Counted from the stretch's first letter, positions 22,380-35,208 are shown. The stretch: DNA of 64,000 bases from Populus alba (GCF_005239225.2 NC_133298.1:6257345-6321344), one strand, 5' to 3'. Numbers and translations: made by a program. Notes: generated by a model not told the origin, from the sequence alone.

Positions 22380-23250
22380 AGCAAATAATAGTGGCGCTAT
22401 GGTCAAGGTGATGGTGAGAATGGTGGGCGCCTCCAAAACAAAAGGAAGAAGACCAAATCCACCCTCGGGCCCTACCGCATGCATATATTTTATGGCATTA
22501 ATGTTCTTACAAAAATAGTTTTATGATTCTCCTTGCGATAATTTGATACTTGATATCTGGGTGTTGAGGAGATGCTGTTGGTTTTTCATAAAAAAATTGG
22601 AGGCGAATCTCGACAATTATAATGATCTTAATTAAACAAAATCCAGAGAATATCCAATATATGGGTAACCGGGTCACCCCTGGAGTCAATTTTTCTATTA
22701 AAATAATATTGCTTTTTATTATTATTATTATTATTTTTTTTTTTATTGATCCCATTAGTTCGAACAGGTCACTAAAATTCCAACCACATTGAAATGATTT
22801 GTCCGTAACAATAGCTTCGAAAAAAACCCAGCCCTAATCTATGTCTTGGATTTTCCGAATCAATCAACAAAGCTTGGTAGAGTTCAACGGCTATAATCAT
22901 GACTAAGAAAGCAATTACCACAAGTGAAATAAAGACTGCATGACATTTAGGATATAATTGGATTGACATAAGCAATAAATCTTAGAGGTGTGCGTTCGAC
23001 TGGTAATAGCCATATCATCATTTTAGGTCGGAATGGTTCGTGGGTCCCAAAGCAGAATTCAGCTGTTCCCCTGCTGATGGTTTTATAGTCTGTTTGGTAT
23101 CATCTTCACTTCCTCTGGCTGTCTTCTTATGAAGGTTTAGCCAAATTAAAGGTAGAAACATTTTTCAAATAAAGCTTTATGACATTGCAACATTTGACTA
23201 GCCACTTGGATATCAGGCCGCACTGCATTTGGAAAAGGAAATGCGGATAA
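22380..23250. other. Conserved intergenic between B3 gene 3 and FBN11 copy 1
   Basis: The phrases TGGTGAGAATGGTGGGCGCC, AATCTCGACAATTATAATGATC and AAATAAAGCTTTATRACA are shared with 50250-51130 and in part with 58660-59260, defining the duplicated unit. No gene is seen. Confidence 0.55.
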
Positions 23251-26200
23251 TTACTAAACACCAGATATATAATGAATTTATATGCAAATTGCAAACATTT
23301 AGTAGTACGAATAGGAATAGAAGCACACTAAGATATCTTTCAAGTAACAGGAAATTAATTAGTAACACTAATTGTTCCATCTCATACTTGTGCTTCCCTA
23401 AAAAAACAGGGTACTTTCTAGGTTCACAAGGCCCCTGATAAATGATCAGGATGCATGGTTGCGCTACTCCATGCTCAGAACATGAAACTGTCAAAATTTC
23501 CAGCTAATCACTCAAGGCACAGGCTTGAAAGAACAACCGATGAATCCATCTGAGTGACAATAGAGAACTTAGAAATGCTAGCTGTAGACACACCTGGGGC
23601 TGCTTATAAATGTATTCCTCTGTAAATCAAACTGCAGTCGAGGAGAAGACCCCATCTCATGATATCCATGGATGGCGCCACCTGCCATCTTGGTCAATGC
23701 AGAAATGGATGCCTGAGGGCATCCAAAAAACTGCAAAGCAAATCAAAATAGTCATCATAGATGCCTCATCTCTCTCAACTTAATTCAGATTCTATTCAAT
23801 ATGGTTAACCTCGTGTTGTCTTTACATTTGTCTAATAAGAGGTGAACTGATGAATACCTTATTCTTTTGGAAGGTTTGGTTGCCAATAACAAGGATAAAA
23901 GGTTCCAACCGGCACCCCAGTTCCTATCGAGTATCTAGAAGAAACAAAATGAACTTAAACATCCTAATAATTCATGTGGCCTTTACTTATAAAAAACAAT
24001 ATTTATAGATATTGTGAAAGGTGTGGCTTAAATTATGGTAATTTGCATTCGTACAACTTCCTTGGAGTCAAACATTTCCAGATGGAGAATTCCTACGGAG
24101 GATTTGCAATAAAAATTCACACAAGCACGAAAGATCATTTCCCGGCACTCATCTGTAAAAGAGAAATTTGGTAACACCGTTAACACTCAATATGCCAGTA
24201 CAACTTCCTAATTAGGATCAGTACCAGCAGATGATGAGTAATGCATGATGATACTATAGGATTTTTTTTTTCATATTGAGAAAATAAAGTGACTGCCAAT
24301 GTATTCCAGTCTTCAAGAAACTGGTAGAAATTAATGAAGAGAAACTTGAGCTTGTCCAGAGACGTAATGCAAGTCAACAAAAATTCCACCAGGTTCTGGA
24401 TTGATTAATCCAAAAGCTTTACAGGGGAAAAAAAAGAAGGACGGGGGGACTAGCATGTTGTACCTTCACAAGGAATGATTTGAACTTCATGAAAATTAAT
24501 GGATCCATGAGTTCCCGCACCACCATTTTTGCCATCATAAATCCTACACATCTTTTCAACATGGATGAAACAGAATTCAGTACATCAGCAGCTCTGCTAG
24601 CAGCACTAGCTGGATACACTTTTACGTCTATCTATCTATTCATACCTCATGTCAAATGCAATCATCATCTGCCGTCTGTCCATGTTATTGTCCAGTGTGC
24701 TACTATTTGGACCATCCTCGTAAAAGTCAGCAGCATTCCCTAGTGTCCCTACCTGAAAAGTTGGAATTTCAGAAGTTTCACAAAGTAAGCCATCAATGGA
24801 AGAAAGAAACCACAGGTTACACAACTTAATAATTGAAATAGTGCTTTATAGCAGAAGTTATGGAGCAGAAAACAGTGGATAGGTATACCCATATGTGGGA
24901 AGTGCACTAATTCAATGGTGCTGATTTATTCATGTCTTGTTTCGTTCCTCAATATTTGTGCTTATAAACCTTTCCTCAACCATAAGTCTAGAACCACCAA
25001 AATTTCCCGTTATACAATGCTGTTGAAGAGGTACCAAACTTTCAAAGCAGAATACAAGAAATAAAATTTGACTTCAATAGATCAACTTAAGTTGTTGTGC
25101 ATCAAGTGTTGTTATATCAGACAGCACAAATCAACAAGAGTTTTCCTCAAACGCCCTTCTCCTTAAATAATTTCTGTCCTTATTCTATATATATCAAATT
25201 TCATCCTACATTCAGAGAATCTAAATTACAAAAACAGCATAAAAAGGGGGAAAGCTTGCATTTACTTTAATATGCCTAACCACTGGGCTTATATGCACAT
25301 TCTCCAGCCTCAACTCTGTATGCGCAAGTCCATGACTCTGCAAGTAGTTCACCTTAAGTGAGCATATTTATGCACAGATAATGCATGAATACAGTTAAGA
25401 TATACATACCCCAATCAAGAGATCCCTCATCAATATGCGAGTTATTTGCAACTGCCGAGAGACCGCAGGTCCTCCAACGGTGTCACCCTCCTGACAGATT
25501 CCTCATCCAATGCAAGATTGGCTTCCAAGGTAGGAAGCCAATCTGATTGTTGAAGCCAATGTCTCAAAGAAAAACTACCATGATACTGCCATAAAATAAA
25601 AATGAAGAGATAAACTTTCACATCCCTAAACTCACAAATGGAAAAATTGAAATATGAGAAGAACTGCGCAACATGCAGAGAAATGAAGGCCCGTCCAATA
25701 AACAGAAAATCTCCAACAGGGGTCTTTCAGAAAGACTAACCTGCCTAGCATAAACAACTAAATGGCTTCACACAACGAAACATTTAATGCATACGCAATA
25801 TAAAAATCTTACACAGAAACAGAACATACCCCATGTACCAAAGTAAACGAACCACAGCCACTAGTAGGTGAAGAAATATAACCATAAACTTGCTTCTTCA
25901 ATACCTAAAAACACTTTAACAACACCAAGGTTACACCAATATTCAAAACCTCAAATACAACATAAAGAAAAATCCAAAACAAAGCCCCGAACCTCTATTG
26001 CTCGCATTCCTCTACGTTTTGCTTGAGTACTGACAAGTTTCCTAAGCACGACTTTAATGTTATGCAAAGGGCTGCAATTCCACATTATACTCATTACCTC
26101 CAATAATCACACGATATCACAAAATCAAATAAGGAAAGAAAGCTAACCTAGTAGAATCGTTCACTATTGCTTCGAAAACCACCTCATCCGCCTAAAACAA

Positions 26201-26400
26201 ACCCCAATTCAGTTATCCATGCAATAATTATCAGTGCTAAGAACAATCGATCAATCCGTTACAGCTCTAAGAATATTTTTTGATTCATAGAGGAGTTAGT
26301 TAGCAGAAGGAAGGAGAGGAAAGTGTGAGAGTGAGAAGAGAGTGAGAGATGCGTGAAGGAATCCGGAGCCCTGGGCTTGGCTCTTGTCAACTTCTGTCTT
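23250..26400 (-). pseudogene. FBN11/PAP14-like kinase-fibrillin gene, pseudogene copy 1
   Basis: Equivalents of exons 2-11 of the gene at 59371-64000 are recognisable in the same order. They are read from 26200 down to about 23590 and include NAADFYEDGP and CVGFMMAKMVV. Lesions relative to that gene: exon 1 is missing (the sequence jumps from AAGAACAATC to GATCAATCCG at 26248-26256); exon 4 lacks 39 bp; exon 5 lacks 7 bp (frameshift, about 25483); exon 9 has lost both splice sites; exon 11 carries +1 bp; the fibrillin exons 12-13 are deleted, with the junction near 23250. It therefore cannot encode the protein. Promoter-side sequence continues to about 26400. Confidence 0.75.
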
Positions 26401-26683
26401 TCCGAATATCTCCTACATTTCACCTCCTGTTATTTTTTTAGTGTTTTGCGTACGGTGCACGCTCCTTTCTCCGCCACGTTACTTTTCGTTGTTTGCCACG
26501 TTTTTGTTTTGGAGCTAAGAAGATAATTATATTATTATAGACTGTTATCCTCAAGGTTGTTAAACCCGGAATGTCTAACGAATTCAGTTGAGAAATTTGT
26601 AATTCGTAGTTTTAAATTTAAATGAAAATATAAATTTTTCCTCATATATACAAACGCTGCAAATCTCTCTCCAAACTTAATCT

Positions 26684-26806
26684 CTCTCTCTCCTAAGAAA
26701 ACCCTAAATTGAAAATTTTATGGGCAAGGGGAAGCAAACAACCCAAAAGCTTTGTTCTAGCTAGTTATTTGGATTTTCTTACCTCTTTGATCTTAAATCC
26801 AGTCAA
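26684..26806 (+). pseudogene. Possible truncated first exon of a gene divergent from FBN11
   Basis: CTAAGAAAACCCTAAATTG (with a telo-box-like AAACCCTA) leads to an ATG in AAATTTTATGGGCAAGGGG, a short frame beginning MGKGK, and a pyrimidine-rich tract ending TTAAATCCAG. Related copies lie at 44488-44640 and 53985-54110. In each the frame stops after at most about 15 codons. It looks like a divergent gene start whose body was lost, here cut by the LTR at 26810. The product is not recognised. Confidence 0.3.
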
Positions 26807-26809
26807 GTG

Positions 26810-28860
26810 TGTCATAACCTAATTTTTAACCCCTTTTATTTTAATTTTATTTATTAAAAATGATAAAAAATTAAAAAAAATAATAACGATGAAAACACAA
26901 GTAAAAATGAAATAAATGAAGAATGAATTAAAATTTGGGTTCAGGGCAACATGATTGGAAGTTTAAAGATTTAATTAAATTTTTGGAATAGTTTAATTAA
27001 TCAAGTCAAGGGTTTAATTGAAGAATTGATAAGTTTTAAGACTTAATTAAGTTTGAAATTAAATTTAATTCATTCAATCAAGGGTTTAATTGGAGAATTG
27101 ATAAGTTTTGAGACTTAATTGAGCTTGGAATTAATTTAATTAATCAAATCAAGGGCTTAATTGGAGAATTGATAAGTTTTAGACTTGACTTGGATTTAAT
27201 TAAATTAAAACAGGGACTTAATTGAAGAAATAACAAAGTTTGGGGTTAATTGGGGCACTATTGCAACAGATTTAAGTCCAAGGACTAACTTGTAAAAGGC
27301 ATCAAAATGTAGGGGAAATTACAGTTTAAACCAGGGTCTTAATTATAAAATTTTTGAAACTTCATAGGTCAAAACACAAATGGCCACCTCATATCCCAAA
27401 CGGCGTCGGTTTGAAAGGACTTTGTTCATCTTCTTCTTTAAGCCAACGACTGTTTTCTACTGTAAAGGCTGAGAGATGTTGCCACAGTAATCGTCTGTTG
27501 GTTTCAGTTATAGGCGCCTTAATGGTGGTTGACCCTCAGCATACCGCCGTTACCAACCTGTCGGGTTCTATATAAGCAAATGAGCATCGAAAAAACAGAG
27601 GTTGGTTAGAAAGAGAGGGACGAAAGAAACCGGAAAAGAGAAACACAAAGATACTAACTAAATTTTTAAGTGTTTTTTAGAACCCCATACCAAAAACGAG
27701 CTTCCCCTCACAAGTACTGGTCTAAAGAACGAAGGCAGAAATAGATCGAGAGAGTAGAGAGAGTTTGAAAAAACAGAGCACTGGACAATTTTTCAAATGA
27801 GAGCAGAAGAAACAGAGGGCAAGAAGGAAGAGTTAGAAGGAGGAATTCCAGTTTCCTATCAATGGACACCATCACCGATCTTCGCCCAAGACACTAACAC
27901 TCCGGCGAAGCAACTTGCTGCAAGGCAAGCTTTCTCTGTTTCTTCACTTTTGTTTCGAAAGATTTCTGTGCATTTAGCACTGTGCGAAGGTAATTAATTA
28001 CCTTCGCACAACGCCATGCACTCATGAAGCTAGTTCATGCGTGTTGTGGCCCAGCCGGGTCACTAGCTTGGGCTGGCTAGGTCTAGCCCAGCTCATGTGG
28101 GCTTAGCTGGGCCCAACCCCAAAAACATTAATAATAAAAAATAATAAATACTAAAAAATAGAAAAAAATAGAAAAAGTATGTGTATGTATGAATAAAAAT
28201 AATGTAAATTTATTGGTTTATTCACCGACACTAGAGTCGATAATAAAATACTGGTTTAAATTTATATTATTTTTATTCGTTATATTTTATTTTATTTAGC
28301 AAGAAAAATTAAAAATATGTGCATGCATGAAAAAAAAAAAAAATTTATTTTATTGGTTAATTCACTGACGCTAGAGTCGGGAATAAAAATACTGATTTAA
28401 TTGTTTTTTATTGTTGTTGTTTTTTTATTTAAACCACATAAAAAATAAAGAATATGTGAATGCGTAATAAAATGAATTTATTTTATTTGTTTATTCACTA
28501 GCGTTAGAGTTAGGAATAAAAAATATTGATCTAAATTTATTTTATAGTTATGTAATATTTACCAACGCTAGAGTTATAATTATTCATAGTCGAATATTCA
28601 CTAGTGTCATAGTTAGGAATATCGCAAGTAAACCATGAGAGCATAAACCAATAAATATTTAGCGATTTAAGACAAAACCAGCAATGCAGTCTGCTTTAGG
28701 CAGCACGTTTAAGGAGTGATAATATCTTCCCTTTTATGTAACCAGTCCCTTACCATAGAATCTCTGTTGACTAGTTAGGGTTCCTCGTGACCATAATACT
28801 AGGTGGTGACTCCTTAAACAAGATATTTTTTTCTAAAAGAAACAAGATGTCAGATATCTG
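26810..28860 (+). mobile_element. Solo LTR (Ogre-like), opposite orientation to its neighbours
   Basis: The left end is TGTCATAACC, the inverse of the right terminus of the LTR at 13599-15870. Read on the minus strand, it has the same landmarks in order: the box CTAGTATTATGGTCACGAGG and TGCCTAAAGCAGACTGC (28690-28810), GGGCTGGGCC-like sequence (28045-28110), AAACGGCGTCGG-like sequence (27397-27411) and CAATTAAG phrases (26950-27250). The right end is not exact. Frames inside (27354-27997) are LTR sequence. Confidence 0.6.
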
Positions 28861-29966
28861 TTCATTTTCCATAAATCAAGATTATTAATATAAAAAATAA
28901 TTTTTTAAAAAATAAAAAAATATTATTAATATATATTTTAATATAAAAAATTATTTAAAAAACAATTATAATTAAATTGTTAAAAAATTAGTAATGTGTT
29001 CAATGTTGTTAAACTCACGAGTTGACTCGTAAAATCATAAGATTTTACGAGTCAACTTATATATAACGTGTAAACTCGAGTTAAAAACTTGAAATTCAGC
29101 AAACTTAGTTAAATTCGGTTTAAATCGATCAAACTCAGTCAACTCGGACCGAGTTTTCAAATTTTACAAAATTTATAAAATTTATTGACTCACAGTCTCT
29201 GCTTTGCTTTTTGCCCAAACCTCACATTCTCAAGTTTCAACCTTAGCACCGCTAGCATCAGCAACACTAATTTGGGTCTGGGATTTTGTTGGAGACGTAG
29301 ACAGGGCGGGAGGAAGAGGAAGAGGGGAGCACCAGCAACGCTAATTGGGGTTTGGGATTTTGTTGGGGATGTAGACAAGGTAGGTGAGAGAGGGGGAGGA
29401 GAGAAAGAGGGGGATTTGAGAGAGAGAATTTTAGGGTGATGAAAATGAAAGCCATGGAAGGAGGAGTAAAGTGAAGAAATGCAAGAGAGGAGGAGAAGGA
29501 CGGTGTGGTTTTTGAAAGGAGGTTGGTGCAGTCACAGTGGTAAGAAGAATTTTATGTGTTCCACAGTTTAGGTGAATATTTTACTTGTGTGGTCCATAAT
29601 TGAAGTAAATAATTTACTCATTGTTTAATTAAATTGCTTTGGTTTTAATTTACTTTTATATAATTTAATATTTTAAAAATAAATTGACATGCTTTTGTAA
29701 CTTATGAAGTTAAAGCAGCAAAATTGGGTTACAATTTATTATTTATTATTCTTATAATTTCAATACCTAGAAAGGATTTTATTGATGTTCTTGAAATATC
29801 ACATGCAAATATCTTGTACATTGAAAAAAAAATGAACAAAAAAAATTGTTCTTAAAATAATGACTAATCTTGTGGATATTTTTTTTTTTTAATTTCAATC
29901 AATACATTTAGGATTCGACTAATGAATGACCCTTAAAATAATTATTAAAAATAATTTAATATTTTT
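28861..29966. other. Spacer between LTRs
   Basis: AT-rich, with a hairpin (29021-29056), repeated AACTCGRGTY phrases around 29010-29160, and a G/A-rich stretch (29280-29460) where GGGATTTTGTTGG-GA-GTAGACA occurs twice. Short frames there are not recognisable proteins. Confidence 0.45.
29021..29056. repeat. 16-bp perfect hairpin
   Basis: GTTGACTCGTAAAATC is followed by ATAA and its exact reverse complement. It is embedded in a repeat of ACTCGTAAA/GAGTCAAC phrases. Confidence 0.6.
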
Positions 29967-32496
29967 TGTCACACCCCCCACAAAAATTTATAAATTAAAG
30001 AAGGCACGACATCGGTTGGCGATTTTCGTAGTGTTCTGATGATTTGGTTCTTTTGGAGTCGCCACCTAGTATTTGGTCACTAGGAACCCTAACTGGTCTT
30101 TCAGAGATTCTAAGGCAAGGGACTGGTTGCGTAAAGGGAAGGTACTAGCACCCCTAATACGCCCTACCTGAGGTAAGCTGCTTGGTGTTTGGTTTGCTCT
30201 ATAGTCTATGGTGTTGGTGTTTTCTAATCCTGTCAACTCATAAATCGCAAGGAAAAGAGAATAAAAAAAACGAAGAAAATTTCACAATTCTTAAAAAAAC
30301 AATTACTTTTCACGACTCGTAAACCGTGGTGAGAAAAAAAAAATAATTTTTGAAATGTTCTCGATCGCAACCAAAGCTTCTTTCAAACATGTGCGTTGAT
30401 TTATTACTCCCGATAATATTTTGGATGTTCGTCCTTTTAAGGATTTCTTCATCCAAACATTAGCGGTGAACAATAACCACAACTTCTCCTCCCAAAATAA
30501 GATTTTTATAGTTTTTTGGAATATTGGCCAATACCCTTTGGAGTTTTACAAACAGGTTGTAAAATCCACAAATGCAAGAAAATGATTTGTGTTTAAGAAA
30601 TCCATGCGAAAACACATTTTCAAAAAAACTTCCAATATTTTTTTTTATATATAAAAAGAACATTCAAAACATGTTAGTGTATTGGCCGTATGCAACACGC
30701 AAGAAAATATTTTTTTTTTTTTTGACGAAATCGGGTATTTTTAATACTGAATTTGTATCTCCACAGCATAAAAATACAAACTAATATTAAGTCATTTTTA
30801 AAAAGATGTACAAAAAATCAATAATATTTTTAAGGAATTTTTAGAATTTTTTTTGAAAGCAAAAAAAAAAAAAATTTATCTTTGAAAATTTCAGGTGTCT
30901 CGACTAAAATCAGATATTTTCAAATACTGATTTTATACCTCCATAATATAAAAAAAAAATACAAAACCCCCTTAAAATATATATATATATGAAAGGAAAG
31001 TAACAACATTTTTTTTTAGATTTTTCAGATTTTTTTATAAATATTTTATATATATATATATAACATATACACATATATATTATAATTTATAATAATATAT
31101 AATATATTATAGGGCTGGGCCGGCCCAAATGAATGGGCCAGGCTCAGCCTAAAAAAAGAGACGGGCCGATCTCGGCCCGAATGACATTGGGCCGATCTCG
31201 GCCCGAATGACATTGGGCCGATCTCGGCCCGAGAAACAAACGTGGGCCGATCTCGGCCCGAAAAACTCCTACGGTCTGGGCCAAGACCGGCCCAGACTTG
31301 CAAGGCTGGGCCAGCATCGGGCTGGCCCAGCAGACCCAGGCCCAGCGGGGGAAGAATTAATTTTCTTCCCCCGCCTCCTGCATGCAGAATGCATGCAGGA
31401 GGCAAACCTGCAGAAGACACAAAAATGGGGGGAAGAAAATGTACCTGGCGTGGAGGAGGTGGTCGCTGGCGGTGGTGTGGCTCGTGCACGGTGGCTCCGG
31501 GCGGCGGCGCTGCGGCTGTTTCCAAGTGTTCGGTTCGCTCTCTCTCTCTCTCCTCTCTTTCTCCTCTCTCTCCCGATCCTCTCTCCCTTTTTTTCTCTTC
31601 GGTTTTCTTCTATATTTATAGGGGCAGAACGGGTGGGAGACCATGGTTAGTGCGCCTTCAATCACGCAACGGCTGGTCGGCTCTTTCGGCGGTGGTGGGG
31701 GCGAGGAGAGAGACGCGGGAGAATTTTCGAAATTTTTGCCTTCGGTTCTGCTAAAACGGGGGAAAGGAAGAAGATGAACAGTGTCGTTCAAAACGACACC
31801 GTTCTGGTCTTTTTTTTTTTTAATGAAACGGCGTCGTTTTGGGTAAAACGCGCCGTTTCATTTAAATGGCTAAACTTCAAATCAGTCCCTCAAATTCGGT
31901 CCCCGCCCCTCTTGTTGGCCGCCTTTTTCATTTTGGTCCTTGGCCTCTGATTTATGCAATTGAGCCCCTAATTGATCAATAAACTTCCAATTTCTTCAAT
32001 TAAGCCCCTGAAACAATTCCAAACAGACCCCTCTATCTTTGCGCCTTCTCCAAATTGGTCCCTGGTTTCGGATTTTCTTAATTAAGTCCCTAATTGGCCC
32101 TTAAACTTCAATATTTATGCAATTAAGCCCCTGATTTGACTTAATAAATTCCTAAAAATCATAATTTGGCCCCAGAACTTTAATTTCTTCTAATTAAAGC
32201 CCAAATTGACTTAAAAATCAATTTTTTCTTGCAATCAAATCCTTTATAAATTCAAATAAAATCCAATTAAGTCCATAAACATCCAAATTTGGGCTTCTCC
32301 TCAAAATTCAAAATTTCCTTCTCAATAGGGCTCTCATCCTTCAAGAAAATACTGTCAAAAATCCAATCTTTGTATCTTTATACTCCTTGACCAGTTTTCT
32401 AACCATTTTCTGAGTGCTTCTGCCTTCCGTTATTTTTCTAGCCTCTTTTGGCTATTTATTTTATTTTTCATGGGGACCCAAAAATGGGTTACAACA
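29967..32496 (-). repeat. 3' LTR of the Ogre-type element
   Basis: It is the 3' LTR because the polypurine tract abuts it (32497-32510). It contains four copies of a GGGCCGATCTCGGCCC palindrome (31163-31261), whereas the other LTR has one. Frames inside (31046-31791) are LTR shadows. Confidence 0.85.
31163..31261. repeat. Four-copy palindromic minisatellite in LTR
   Basis: GGGCCGATCTCGGCCC repeats four times with linkers CGAATGACATT (twice) and CGAGAAACAAACGT. The partner LTR keeps a single copy at 38459-38475. Confidence 0.8.
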
Positions 32497-32510
32497 GATG
32501 CCCCCTCTTT
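32497..32510 (-). promoter_or_regulatory. Polypurine tract
   Basis: Read on the minus strand, AAAGAGGGGGCATC directly precedes the LTR start TGTTGTAACCC, as expected for plus-strand priming of an LTR retroelement. Confidence 0.7.
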
Positions 32511-32667
32511 ATAATACTTACGGAGCATGGATTTTGCGCAGTAAGTGTTATAAAGATAAACCCGAAACGGAACTCCCGAAACTGATCCGGTCAAAGCTTG
32601 ATTGATCTGAAACTTTGTCCTTTATAACAATCCTCCTTAGCCCAAAAACTATGATCAAAACTTAGTC

Positions 32668-32772
32668 ATCTCGAGATCCTTATCCAGCGATCCTCTGAAT
32701 TCTTACATGGAAATCCATCCGAGATCCCATCTGGTGATCTCCTTTAACCTGGAATCCCAACCGGCGATTCCT
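32668..32772. repeat. Degenerate outliers of the rotating-hairpin array
   Basis: GAGATC-GATCTC and GGAATC-GATTCC stems with CCATCTGGT and CCAACCGGC loops occur at 32721-32772, and a weaker one at 32673-32695. They lie about 0.7 kb from the main array at 33498-34132, with the other array in between. Confidence 0.6.
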
Positions 32773-32790
32773 TTACAAAAAAATATGTGT

Positions 32791-33445
32791 ATGGTCTCAT
32801 TATGATGGGTGACCTGCCCGAGTGGAAAGGGAAAGAGTGGTCTCATTCTTTGGGTGACCTACCCAGGGGGAAGAATGGCCTCATTCTTATGGGTGACCTA
32901 CCCATATAAAAAAAATGGAGAAGGGTCTCATTGTATGGGTGACCTACCCAAGAAAAACGATGGTCTCATTGTATGGGTGACCTACCCAAGAAAAATGATG
33001 GTCTCATTGTATGGGTGACCTTCCCAAGAAAAAATGATGGTCTCATTGTATGGGTGACCTACCCAGAAAAATGATGGTCTCATTATATGGGTGACCTTCC
33101 CAAGAAAAATGATGGTCTCATTGTATGGGTGACCTACCCAGAAAAATGATGGTCTCATTGTATGGGTGACGAACCCAAGAAAAGTGATGGTCTCATTGTA
33201 TGGGTGACGAACCCAAGAAAAGTGATGGTCTCATTGTATGGGTGACCTACCCGAGAAAAATGATGGTCTCATTGTATGGGTGACGAACCCAAGAAAAATG
33301 ATGGTCTCATTGTATGGGTGACGAACCCAAGAAAAGTGATGGTCTCATTGTATGGGTGACCTACCCGAGAAAAATGATGGTCTCATTGTATGGGTGACGA
33401 ACCCAAGAAAAATGATGGTCTCATTGTATGGGTGACCTACCCAGG
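32791..33445. repeat. 38-bp tandem array, about 17 copies
   Basis: The unit has GATGGTCTCATTGT followed by ATGGGTGACCTACCCA and an A-rich linker. Most copies keep the short inverted pair TGGGT/ACCCA around a variable core (GACCT or GACGA). A late sub-pattern alternates two GACGA copies with one GACCT copy. It is non-coding and close to the 3' end of the minus-strand element. Confidence 0.9.
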
Positions 33446-33497
33446 GGGAAGAATTCTTAGTAAACTCCATGCTTTTTCTAAGAAATGGTTTCAATAT

Positions 33498-34132
33498 GAG
33501 GTCCCTTATGGCGACCTTCCTTGATGAATGTCGAAGTACGAGATCCCTTCTGGCGATCTCAAATAACTTGGAATCCCATCTGGCGATTCCTTAAATATGA
33601 GGTCCCTTCTGGCGACCTCCATCGAAATACGAGATCCCTTCTGGCGATCTCCTTTAGCCAAACAACTTGGAATCCTATCTGGCGATTCCTTTTATACCAA
33701 AGCTGAAATTTGAGGTCCCTTCTGGCGACCTCCATTGATGAATATCGAAAACGAGACCCCTTCTGGCGATCTCAAACAACTTGGAATCCCATCTGACGAT
33801 TCCTTTTATTCAAAGCTGAAATATGAGGTCCCTTCTGGCGACCTTCATCGAAATATGAGATCCCTTCTGGCGATCTCCTTTAGCCAAACAACTTGGAATC
33901 CCATCTGGCGATTCCTTTTATACCAAAGCTGAAAGTTGAGGTCCCTTCTGGCGACCTCCATTGATGAATATCGAAAACGAGACCCCTTCTGGCGATCTCA
34001 AACAACTTGGAATCCCATCTGACGATTCCTTTTATTCAAAGCTGAAATATGAGGTCCCTTCTGGCGACCTCCATCGAAATACGAGATCCCTTCTGTCGAT
34101 CTCAACAACTTGGAATCCCATTTGGTGATTCC
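33498..34132. repeat. Rotating three-hairpin tandem array (A-B-C x 6)
   Basis: Eighteen ~21-bp inverted repeats follow a strict three-step rotation. The stems are A GAGGTC/GACCTC, B GAGATC/GATCTC and C GGAATC/GATTCC. The loop is nearly constant, CC(T/A)TCTGGC, in all three types. Short linkers such as AACAACTT and AAAGCTGAAAT define a higher-order unit. Stem sequence differs between types while pairing is preserved, which looks like compensatory change. Non-coding. Confidence 0.85.
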
Positions 34133-35208
34133 TTTTTACCGAATGCTATCGATGTCGTTCTTCCTGCTGGCAGGGTTTGAAAACCATTATCTTCTCTTCT
34201 TGTTGTTCTAGAATCATCTCAATGATTCTTTCTTCCTCTATAATCTTGTTGGAATGCGCTAAGATCTCCTCCTGTAACGATCCAAAAAATATATATGCAA
34301 TGATTTATGATTAGATGCAATGCATGCATTTATACCTGGTTTTGAAACATAGGTCCCAGCCTCTTCTTCTAGTTCATGAGACTCCCTCTTAACATGAACT
34401 TGCTTTTGAAGTCGTATGCTGGATTTATCTCTCGTGTTGCCTATCATATTCTTGGAGAAGAAGTCTTTGACTTTCTTCAAGTAGTCCTTTTCTCAAAATG
34501 TATGACTTGTATTTGCCTCTCTGTCATGCTTTTGTCAAATGCTTTAGCTTGGTTTTCGTAAAACTTTTCATAAAACATCTCGTCTTGCCCCCAGTGTAGG
34601 GGTGCGATCCTAGTCTAGGTTTTTATATAGAGAAGAAATTCATTTCGACTCAAAACAAAACCACCAACAAAAAACTCATTAGAGAGTGAAAGGACAACAA
34701 ATTGTGTTTTTTTCAAAAATGCACATTGTTTAGGATTGATAAACTCTATTTTTGTCTTGAAAAAAAAAAATTTACAGGTGATGTATCAATTCATTATGTT
34801 ATCCAGAAGTGAGGCTGTATTTCAAGGGTAGCATTTTATGATACTTTATTTGTAACCACTAAACCTTGTTTAAAAAGTGCATAATCTCATCATTTATTTA
34901 AAGAAAAGGTAGGCTTAAAGACAAACACAAAATCTGGCTGACAATATGAGCTCTGAATGCTCACTAGAGAAAATAAAAGCAAAAGACAAAAGCAAATGAC
35001 AAAAACATGCTAAGGCAAATAAAGTTGTTTTACATTTTGAAAAACTACGAGAAGCTCCTGGGTCCACCCGTTCTGAAACTTCTTCTAGTGTGTGGAAAGT
35101 CAACCGAGGCAATGCTTCATCTTCCTTCCCCATTTGCGTTTCCTTGTCTTCTCCTTTGATCTCGCCTTCTTCATTATTGACGATTCTTGACCAAGGTTTT
35201 CCAACCCT

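Noticed and set aside
32791..33445. 38-bp regular repeat superficially like a CRISPR array
   Set aside because: There are no unique spacers. It is plant DNA inside an LTR retrotransposon, and the unit is repeated in full.
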